A stretch of 64,000 nucleotides of DNA from Bacteroidales bacterium M3 (GTDB lineage Bacteria > Bacteroidota > Bacteroidia > Bacteroidales > Muribaculaceae), in assembly GCA_001689445.1 (NCBI GenBank), contig LUJN01000012.1:124001-188000 (forward strand). Reading direction: 5' to 3'. Shown one piece after another: positions 57,858-64,000 of the stretch. Below the pieces are notes generated by a model. It searched no databases and had not been told where the DNA came from. It saw only the letters and a list, made by a program, of their open reading frames with translations. The position numbers were made by a program, and so were the translations under genes. Position 1 is the stretch's first letter; every line of letters begins with the position of its first letter.

Positions 57858-59672
57858 TCACTCCGGGTGGAGTGCGTTATAGATCAGCGAGGCGCGTGCG
57901 GGGCCGGTGATGTCGGCAATCTGGTCGGCGGTGGCCTCGCGCAGACGCTTGACGCTCTTGAATCGTTGGAGCAGTGCCTCTCGGGTCTTCTCCCCTACCC
58001 CACGGATGTCGTCAAGCTCGCTTACAAGCTGCGACTTGCTGCGTCGGTTGCGGTGGTGGGTGATGCCAAAGCGGTGGGCCTCGTCGCGCATATGCTGCAC
58101 AACGCGCAGCGACTCGGAGTTCTTGTCGATATAAAGCGGCACGCTGTCGCCGGGAAAGTAGATTTCCTCAAGACGCTTGGCGATGCCGACGACGGCAATC
58201 ACGCCTCGAAGTCCGATATCCTCCAACGCCTCCACGGCGGCACTCAGCTGCCCCTTGCCGCCGTCGACGACAATGAGCTGGGGCAACCCCTGCCCCTCCT
58301 CCATAAGACGCGTATAGCGGCGTGTAAGCACCTCCTTCATCGACGCGAAGTCATCGGGGCCGACAACAGTCTTGATGTTGAAGTGGCGGTAGTCGCGTTT
58401 GGCGGGCTTGCCGTCTCGGAACACGACACACGACGCGACAGGGTTCGTGCCCTGGATATTGGAGTTATCAAAGCACTCGACATGGCGCGGTAACTCATTG
58501 AGACGGAAGTCGGCCTTCATGCGCTGCAATGTGCGCTCGACACGCTCCTCGGGATTGTGCTTCTCAAGACGCTTGAGCGAGTCGACCTTATGCTGACGGG
58601 CATTACGCGTGGAGACATCGAGCAGCTTGGCCTTGTCGCCCCGCTGCGGGATAGTGAACGTCACCCCGGGAAACTCCACGTCCGGCGTCACGGGGGCTAT
58701 CACCTCGTCATACTGCACCCCGAGCGAGCGAGCAATCTCGCCCATGGCATACCCGAGCAGCTGGGGCTGCGACTCGTCGAGACGACGCTTGTATTCGAGA
58801 GTGACGCTGCGCACGATAGCGCCACGGCGCACGTGCATATAGTTGATGTAGACATCGCGGTCGTCATCCTCGATGCCGAACACATCCACGTCGCCCACCG
58901 TCTGGCTGACGATGACACTCTTGGCGCGGTAACGCTCGATAAGCTGATATTTCTCCTTCATCGCCTGCGCCTCCTCAAAGCGCAGTTCGCCCGCGAGCCG
59001 CCCCATCTCGTCGCGCAGGAACGACAGCAACTTGTCGGTATCGCCCCGCAATATCTGCCTTATCCGCTCGATATTGGCCCCGTATTCCTCTTGGGAGAGC
59101 CGTCCCGTACAGCAGCCGGGACAGTTCTTCAGGTGGTATTCGAGGCACAGCCGCCCCTTGCCCGCAGCTATGTAGTCGGGGGTGATGACATGGCGGCAAC
59201 GGCGCAGCGGGTACAGCTCGTGGATGAGGTCAAGCACCGTGCGCGCGACAGCCACGGAAGGGTACGGGCCAAAATATTTTGACCCGTCCTTCACGCGATT
59301 GCGCGTCATGAATACCCGGGGATAATGCTCGTTGGTTACGACAATCCACGGATAAGTCTTGTCGTCCTTGAGCAGCACATTGTAGCGCGGCTTGTACTCC
59401 TTGATGAGCGAGTCCTCAAGGTTGAGCGCGTCCTCCTCGGTGGGCACCACGATATAGCTCATATCGGTGATGGCCCGCACGAGCAGGTTGGTGCGCAGCG
59501 AGTCGTGGGTGCGGTTGAAATAGGACGAGACACGCCGCTTGAGGTTCTTTGCCTTGCCCACATAGATGACCGTCCCCTCGGCGTCATAATACATGTAGAC
59601 GCCGGGGGTGTCGGGCAGTATGGAGATTTTCTCCTTCAGCTCCTCAGACTTCCTAACGAGATGCTTTGCCAA
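57858..59672 (-). CDS. uvrC: UvrABC excinuclease subunit C
   Basis: Makes both incisions in nucleotide excision repair. 604 residues. N-terminal GIY-YIG nuclease (LPDTPGVYMYYDAEGTVIYVGKAKNLKRRVSSYF, residues 18-52), UVR domain (about 200-240, LAGELRFEEAQAMKEKYQ), RNase H-like second nuclease (ECFDNSNIQGTNPVASCVVFRDG; IVVDGGKGQL), and C-terminal helix-hairpin-helix pair (DDIRGVGEKTREALLQRF). It lies 16 bases after apt on the same strand. Confidence 0.96.
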   Translation of the reverse strand: MAKHLVRKSEELKEKISILPDTPGVYMYYDAEGTVIYVGKAKNLKRRVSSYFNRTHDSLRTNLLVRAITDMSYIVVPTEEDALNLEDSLIKEYKPRYNVLLKDDKTYPWIVVTNEHYPRVFMTRNRVKDGSKYFGPYPSVAVARTVLDLIHELYPLRRCRHVITPDYIAAGKGRLCLEYHLKNCPGCCTGRLSQEEYGANIERIRQILRGDTDKLLSFLRDEMGRLAGELRFEEAQAMKEKYQLIERYRAKSVIVSQTVGDVDVFGIEDDDRDVYINYMHVRRGAIVRSVTLEYKRRLDESQPQLLGYAMGEIARSLGVQYDEVIAPVTPDVEFPGVTFTIPQRGDKAKLLDVSTRNARQHKVDSLKRLEKHNPEERVERTLQRMKADFRLNELPRHVECFDNSNIQGTNPVASCVVFRDGKPAKRDYRHFNIKTVVGPDDFASMKEVLTRRYTRLMEEGQGLPQLIVVDGGKGQLSAAVEALEDIGLRGVIAVVGIAKRLEEIYFPGDSVPLYIDKNSESLRVVQHMRDEAHRFGITHHRNRRSKSQLVSELDDIRGVGEKTREALLQRFKSVKRLREATADQIADITGPARASLIYNALHPE

Positions 59673-59688
59673 TGCGCGTTTTCTTTCA

Positions 59689-60207
59689 TCAATATGCTAT
59701 CAAGGATGTAACGTCTACGCCGGCCGGAAGTTTTTCACGGCCGCCGAGAGCCGACAGCTCGATGATGAAATTGATGTAGATTTTCTTGGGGTTCATGCTC
59801 TTCACAAGCTCGTATGCAGCCGCCATTGTACCGCCCGTGGCAAGCACGTCGTCATGTATCACCACTATGTCATCGGGGGTGATGGCATCGCTGTGTATCT
59901 CGATAGTGTCGGTGCCATACTCCTTGCTGTAGGTCTGCTTGATGGTGTCGGCAGGCAGTTTGCCCGGCTTGCGGGCGGGCACGAACCCCGCGCCGAGTTC
60001 AAAGGCGAGGATGCTGCCGCCGATAAAGCCGCGCGACTCGATGCCGACAACCTTTGTGACGCCCTTGTCGCGATAGAGCTGCGAAAGATCCCAACCGATG
60101 ATGTGGAGGGCACGGGGATCCTTGAATGCGGTAGTGAGGTCGCGGAAGATTACGCCCTTGGCGGGGAAGTCGACGACATCGCGGATTTTTGACTTGATGT
60201 ATTCCAT
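59689..60207 (-). CDS. apt: Adenine phosphoribosyltransferase
   Basis: Salvages adenine to AMP. 172 residues. IRDVVDFPAKGVIFRDLT at the N-terminus, GIESRGFIGGSILA, and the PRPP-binding loop VVIHDDVLATGGTMAAA (about 119-135). Upstream of uvrC and downstream of mnmG, with the parS-like site in the 58-base gap to mnmG. Confidence 0.95.
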   Translation of the reverse strand: MEYIKSKIRDVVDFPAKGVIFRDLTTAFKDPRALHIIGWDLSQLYRDKGVTKVVGIESRGFIGGSILAFELGAGFVPARKPGKLPADTIKQTYSKEYGTDTIEIHSDAITPDDIVVIHDDVLATGGTMAAAYELVKSMNPKKIYINFIIELSALGGREKLPAGVDVTSLIAY

Positions 60208-60248
60208 TGTTTTTCGGTTTAAGTATTTGGTATTATGTTAGTTCTTTA

Positions 60249-60264
60249 TGTTCCACGTGAAACA
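60249..60264. other. parS-like ParB binding site
   Basis: TGTTCCACGTGAAACA matches the ParB recognition sequence TGTTTCACGTGAAACA at 15 of 16 positions and keeps the invariant CACGTG core and both TGTT/AACA ends. It lies in the gap between mnmG and apt, one base past the mnmG stop. parS sites cluster near the replication origin in most bacteria, and mnmG (gidA) is a classic near-origin gene. No other match was noticed in the window. Confidence 0.75.
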
Positions 60265-60265
60265 A

Positions 60266-62143
60266 TCACCGTCCCATCAACAGTAACAGTATATTCACGT
60301 CGCTCGGCGAAATGCCCGGGATGCGGGACGCCTGTGCCACTGTCTCGGGACGTATCCTTTCGAGCTTCTGCCGTGCCTCGGTGGAGAGTTGGCGCAGCGA
60401 CGAGTAGTCTATCTTGTCGGATAGACGCACATCCTCCAGACGGCGTATCTTGTCGGCGATAAGCCGCTCACGGTCTATATAGCCCTGATACTTTATCAAT
60501 ATCTCGGATGCCTCGATTATCTCCTCGCGCCGCTCCGGCTCGATGGTGTCGAGCATGGCGGCAAGCGCGGGGACATGGGGTGCAAGCATGGCTATTGAGA
60601 GCTGCGGACGCAGTATGAGGTCATAGAGCTTCACCCCCTGCTTCAATGGAGCCGTGCCGAGAGCCTCAAGAGCGGGATTGATTATAGACGCCTTCATGGA
60701 GTAGCCACGGGCAAACTCTATGAGGCGGTCGCGCTGCTCTCGCTTTGCCTCCATCAGCTCATAGCGCTCTCGGGTGGCAAGGCCGATTTCATGGCCTCGC
60801 GGAGTGAGACGCATGTCGGCATCATCCTGACGCAGCAGGATGCGGTATTCGGCACGCGAGGTAAACATGCGGTAAGGCTCGTCGACCCCTTTTGTCACGA
60901 GGTCGTCGATGAGCACACCTATATACGCCTCGTCGCGGCCAAGGACAAACTCTCCCCTACCCTGCACCCTAAGAGCGGCGTTTATTCCTGCGACCAATCC
61001 CTGGCCGGCGGCCTCCTCATAGCCTGTCGTACCGTTGACCTGTCCGGCAAAATACAGCCCCTTGACACGCTTTGTCTCCAGAGTGTGCAGCAACTGCGTC
61101 GGATCGAAAAAGTCATATTCTATGGCATAGCCGGGACGGTATATCTGCACGTCGGCGAGCGCGGGCACGCTCTGCAACGCGCGTATCTGGATATCAATCG
61201 GCAGCGACGACGAGAACCCGTTGAGATAGTATTCCTGCGTCGTCTCCCCCTCCGGCTCAAGGAACAGCTGATGCTCCTCCTTGTCGGCAAAGGTGACAAT
61301 CTTGGTTTCTATACTCGGGCAATATCGCGGTCCGATACTCTTTATCTGGCCGTTGTAGAGCGGCGAGTCGGGCAAGCCCTCGCGCAGGATGCCATGGGTG
61401 GTGGTGTTGGTGTAGACCGTGTAGCAGCGGCGTTGGCGCAACTTGCGGGACACCGAGCGTAGATATGAGAATTTATGGAAGTCATCCTCCCCGTCCTGCG
61501 GGGTTGTCAGCTCCCACTTTACCGTGCGCCCGTCGATGCGCACGGGCGTGCCGGTCTTCATCCGCTCGGTCGTGAAGCCCATGTCGCGGAGCTGCTCGGT
61601 GATGCCGTGGGATGCCGGCTCCGACACGCGGCCTCCGGGGAGCTGCACGCGCCCTATGTGCATCAGTCCGTTAAGGAATGTCCCCGCCGTGAGCACCACA
61701 GCCTTGGCACGGAACGTCACCCCGAGGGCTGTCCTCACCCCCTTTACCGCATTATCCTCTATGACAAGGGAGGTCACGGAGTCCTGCCACATCGACAGAT
61801 GCGGGGTATTCTCCAGTATCTCGCGCCAGCGTGCGCTGAAACGCATACGGTCGCTCTGTGCCCTCGGGCTCCACATCGCGGGTCCCTTGGAGCGGTTGAG
61901 CATACGGAACTGTATGGCGGTCTCGTCGGTGACAATGCCCATCATGCCCCCGAGTGCGTCAATCTCGCGCACAATCTGCCCCTTGGCGATGCCACCCACG
62001 GCTGGGTTGCAGCTCATCTGGGCAATCTTGTTCATGTCGATTGTGACAAGCAGCGTCTCGGCTCCGAGACGCGCCGATGCCGATGCCGCCTCGCAGCCCG
62101 CGTGACCGGCACCTATCACAATCACGTCATAGTCAAATCTCAT
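60266..62143 (-). CDS. mnmG: tRNA uridine 5-carboxymethylaminomethyl modification enzyme
   Basis: FAD-dependent enzyme that with MnmE modifies the wobble uridine of several tRNAs. 625 residues from MRFDYDVIVIGAGHAGCEAA (FAD-binding Rossmann fold); the frame reaching 62287 is rejected since it crosses ybeY. It has MSCNPAVGGIAKG near residue 45, GYEEAAGQGLVAGINAAL (about 360-378), and the C-terminal helical domain (GISPSDVNILLLLMGR). It is 50 bases downstream of ybeY. Confidence 0.96.
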   Translation of the reverse strand: MRFDYDVIVIGAGHAGCEAASASARLGAETLLVTIDMNKIAQMSCNPAVGGIAKGQIVREIDALGGMMGIVTDETAIQFRMLNRSKGPAMWSPRAQSDRMRFSARWREILENTPHLSMWQDSVTSLVIEDNAVKGVRTALGVTFRAKAVVLTAGTFLNGLMHIGRVQLPGGRVSEPASHGITEQLRDMGFTTERMKTGTPVRIDGRTVKWELTTPQDGEDDFHKFSYLRSVSRKLRQRRCYTVYTNTTTHGILREGLPDSPLYNGQIKSIGPRYCPSIETKIVTFADKEEHQLFLEPEGETTQEYYLNGFSSSLPIDIQIRALQSVPALADVQIYRPGYAIEYDFFDPTQLLHTLETKRVKGLYFAGQVNGTTGYEEAAGQGLVAGINAALRVQGRGEFVLGRDEAYIGVLIDDLVTKGVDEPYRMFTSRAEYRILLRQDDADMRLTPRGHEIGLATRERYELMEAKREQRDRLIEFARGYSMKASIINPALEALGTAPLKQGVKLYDLILRPQLSIAMLAPHVPALAAMLDTIEPERREEIIEASEILIKYQGYIDRERLIADKIRRLEDVRLSDKIDYSSLRQLSTEARQKLERIRPETVAQASRIPGISPSDVNILLLLMGR

Positions 62144-62193
62144 ATATCGTTTATAGTATTGTTTCTTGTCGGAAAAGGCAAGCCGCCACCGGT

Positions 62194-62631
62194 TCACGCC
62201 TTCATGGCGTCGAGCATGGCAAGGGCGGCATCCTCGTTGGCCTCCATTATCTCGCGCTCGCCCGGTCCTTTGTCGTTGATGCCGCACAGGTGGAGCACGC
62301 CGTGGATGATGACACGCGCCAATTCGCGATCATATGTCGCGCCGACAGCCTCGGCATTTGTGGCCACCGTGTCGAGCGAGATGAACATATCACCGCTCAC
62401 CATGCGTCCACGGGAGTAGTCAAAGGTGATAATATCGGTATAGTAGTCATGGCGCAGAAACTCACGGTTGACACGCAGTATCTCCTCGTCGTCGCAGAAG
62501 ATGTAGGTCAACGGGCCGCAGATACGGTCGTGTGAGGCGGCCACGTCAGCAATCCACCGCTCGTAAAGCGCGGTGTCAATCGCGGGCATCGCGACGCCCT
62601 CGGCGTTCCAGTCAATCCTTATCCTTGCCAT
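62194..62631 (-). CDS. ybeY: Endoribonuclease YbeY
   Basis: Metal-dependent RNase needed for 16S rRNA 3' end maturation and ribosome quality control. 145 residues from MARIRIDWNAEG. The zinc motif is HGVLHLCGINDKGPGE (H-x3-H-x5-D-type) near residue 114, and the conserved VNREFLRHDYYTDIITFDY lies upstream. The start at 62631 fits the -7 box at 62662-62655. Confidence 0.92.
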   Translation of the reverse strand: MARIRIDWNAEGVAMPAIDTALYERWIADVAASHDRICGPLTYIFCDDEEILRVNREFLRHDYYTDIITFDYSRGRMVSGDMFISLDTVATNAEAVGATYDRELARVIIHGVLHLCGINDKGPGEREIMEANEDAALAMLDAMKA

Positions 62632-62654
62632 AATAACACATGAATAGCAACACG

Positions 62655-62662
62655 CAAAATTA
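62655..62662 (-). promoter_or_regulatory. -7 box of ybeY (and probably mnmG)
   Basis: Minus-strand TAATTTTG matches TAnnTTTG; transcription start near 62650, leader about 19 bases. Confidence 0.55.
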
Positions 62663-62703
62663 AGCAATTTTGCCCGATATGGCAATACGTTATGAGGAGG
62701 TTT

Positions 62704-63933
62704 TCAGCGGAAGAAAATGTATGCCGCAACAACGCCCGCTATCGACCCGACGACATCGGCCAGGAGCGCGTAAGGGACAGCGTAGCGGGTGCGCGTGACA
62801 CCGACCGATCCGAAGTAGACGGCAAGGATGTAGAAGGTGGTGTCGGTGCTCCCCTGCACGGCCGCCGAGACACGCGACACGAAAGCATCAGGGCCGTAGG
62901 TGCTCATTAGGTCGACCATCATGCCCCGCGAGCCTGAGCCGCTGAGGGGCTTCATCAACGCTGTGGGGAGCGCGCCGACCCACTCGGCGTCAAACCCCAT
63001 CCATGCTACTGCGGCGGCAAGCGAGTCGGTGATGACATCCATCGCGCCCGATGCGCGGAACATCCCTATGGCGACAAGTATCGCCACAAGATACGGGATA
63101 ATCATCACGGCGGTTTTGAACCCCTCCTTTGCCCCCTCGATAAAGGCGTCATACATGTTGACACGCTTGCGGAGTCCCGCCGCGATAAAGCCGATTATAA
63201 CGGAAAAAAGCAGGAAGTTTGCGGCAAATGCCGAATAGACCTCGACCTTCTCCTGCGGTAACGTCGAGAAGTACCATACGAGCAGACCCACCACTGCGGC
63301 GATACCCCCAAGCCACGACAGCAGCACCGCGTCGAGTCGTATACGCTGCTTAATGCACAGCGCGACGATACCCACGAGCGTGGCGATGAATGTGGCGAGA
63401 AGTATCGGCATGAACACGTCGGTAGGATTGGACGCCCCCGCCTGGGCGCGGTACATCATTATGCCTATCGGGATAAAGCACAACCCCGAGGCATTGAGGA
63501 TAAGGAACATCAGCATGGCGTCGGTAGCGGTGTCCTTGCGTGGATTGAGCTGCTGCATCTCCTGCATCGCCTTCAGCCCGAGCGGCGTCGCGGCATTGTC
63601 AAGCCCGAGCATGTTGGCCGACACGTTCATGAATATCGAGCCCATCGCCGGGTGTCCCTTTGGGATGCCGGGGAACAACCGCGAGAATAGCGGCGAAATC
63701 ATGCGCCCGAAAAACTGGATGACACCGCCGCGCTCGCCAATCTTCATCAGACCCATCCACAGGGAGAGCACCCCCGTGAGACCGAGTGAAATCTCAAAGG
63801 CCGTCGCCGCGGAGTTGAACGACGCGTTCATGATTGACGACCATATCGCCAAATCCCCGCAGAAAATCGTGCGCCCGAGAGCGACCGCAAACGCGATGAC
63901 AAAAAATGCAATCCAGATATAATTGAGTACCAT
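62704..63933 (-). CDS. Fused SpmA/SpmB nucleoside-recognition membrane protein
   Basis: 409 residues from MVLNYIWIAFFVIAF, the usual SpmA N-terminus, with about nine membrane helices. SpmA-like half (1-200): LSLWMGLMKIGERGGVIQFFGRMISPLFSRLFPGIPKGHPAMGSIFMNVSANMLGLDNAATPLG. SpmB-like half (200-409): IEGAKEGFKTAVMIIPYLVAILVAIGMFR and MKPLSGSGSRGMMVDLM. In spore formers the two are separate; the fused form is common in Bacteroidota and probably a transporter. The start at 63933 is chosen over 63981 because the promoter box lies between them. Confidence 0.87.
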   Translation of the reverse strand: MVLNYIWIAFFVIAFAVALGRTIFCGDLAIWSSIMNASFNSAATAFEISLGLTGVLSLWMGLMKIGERGGVIQFFGRMISPLFSRLFPGIPKGHPAMGSIFMNVSANMLGLDNAATPLGLKAMQEMQQLNPRKDTATDAMLMFLILNASGLCFIPIGIMMYRAQAGASNPTDVFMPILLATFIATLVGIVALCIKQRIRLDAVLLSWLGGIAAVVGLLVWYFSTLPQEKVEVYSAFAANFLLFSVIIGFIAAGLRKRVNMYDAFIEGAKEGFKTAVMIIPYLVAILVAIGMFRASGAMDVITDSLAAAVAWMGFDAEWVGALPTALMKPLSGSGSRGMMVDLMSTYGPDAFVSRVSAAVQGSTDTTFYILAVYFGSVGVTRTRYAVPYALLADVVGSIAGVVAAYIFFR

Positions 63934-63950
63934 TGCCGAGTGATTTTCCA

Positions 63951-63958
63951 CAAACTTA
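63951..63958 (-). promoter_or_regulatory. -7 box of the SpmA/SpmB gene
   Basis: Minus-strand TAAGTTTG matches TAnnTTTG; start near 63946, leader about 13 bases. It supports the ATG at 63933 over the one at 63981. Confidence 0.5.
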
Positions 63959-64000
63959 CCAATTTTCCCCCAATAATCCACGCTATTTCCTAAAAGCCCG

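Overview
This window looks like a chromosomal segment of a gut Bacteroidales, most likely a Muribaculaceae-type genome. The family-level guess is inference. The evidence is the many promoters of the Bacteroidota form TTTG-N19-21-TAnnTTTG, the weak Shine-Dalgarno signals, the gene orders leuA-leuC-leuD-leuA2-leuB, dapB-lepB-wbqC and pdxJ-exbB-exbD-tonB, and the lineage-typical families (DUF4293, DUF6377, GH3, CBM26 modules, C-terminal sorting-type tails). Base composition is fairly GC-rich in genes, with AT-rich spacers. No rRNA, tRNA, CRISPR array, insertion sequence or prophage was found.

Layout. 1-3.9 kb: cut-off HtrA protease, NlpC/P60 lipoprotein, a block of small membrane/YtxH/holin-like proteins, then prmA and a small beta-barrel. 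4.6-11 kb: branched-chain amino acid operon leuA-leuC-leuD-leuA2-leuB. It is preceded by a complete transcription attenuator: promoter, an 18-residue Leu/Ile-rich leader peptide, and mutually exclusive pairing segments ending in an intrinsic terminator. 11-19 kb: yjbR-like gene, gdhA, DUF4293, a TPR protein, an M3 peptidase and a secreted unknown. 19.7-23.2 kb: a compact starch locus of one secreted GH13 enzyme and two secreted starch-binding proteins, with no SusC/SusD pair. 23.3-23.6 kb: a promoter- and terminator-bounded stretch on the minus strand that may be a small RNA. 23.7-37.5 kb: ribF, GH3, alkaline phosphatase, Lrp, YfhO, a methyltransferase-like gene, xerD, dapB, lepB, wbqC, and a membrane regulator (DUF6377). 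37.7-41.6 kb: a 1302-residue multidomain secreted SGNH-hydrolase/starch-binding protein. 41.7-44.9 kb: lipoprotein, membrane-bound AraC-type regulator, DUF2752 and GYF/CD225 proteins. 45-50 kb: tonB-exbD-exbB-pdxJ divergent from a CBS-like gene, nadK and a YgjP-type metalloprotease. 50.3-53.1 kb: a leucine-rich-repeat surface protein with a sharp internal composition break, flanked by families of intergenic repeats. 54-64 kb: deoC, a MazG-like gene, dtd, a C10 peptidase, uvrC, apt, mnmG, ybeY and a fused SpmA/SpmB protein.

The most notable signals are: (1) the leu attenuator, whose leader carries both Leu and Ile codons while the operon carries a second synthase resembling citramalate synthase; (2) a 16-bp parS-like site beside mnmG, suggesting this window lies near the replication origin; (3) the candidate small RNA; (4) a 150-bp palindromic element present twice at equal length; and (5) several further repeat families sitting exactly at gene borders. 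Everything here was read by eye; no database searches were run.
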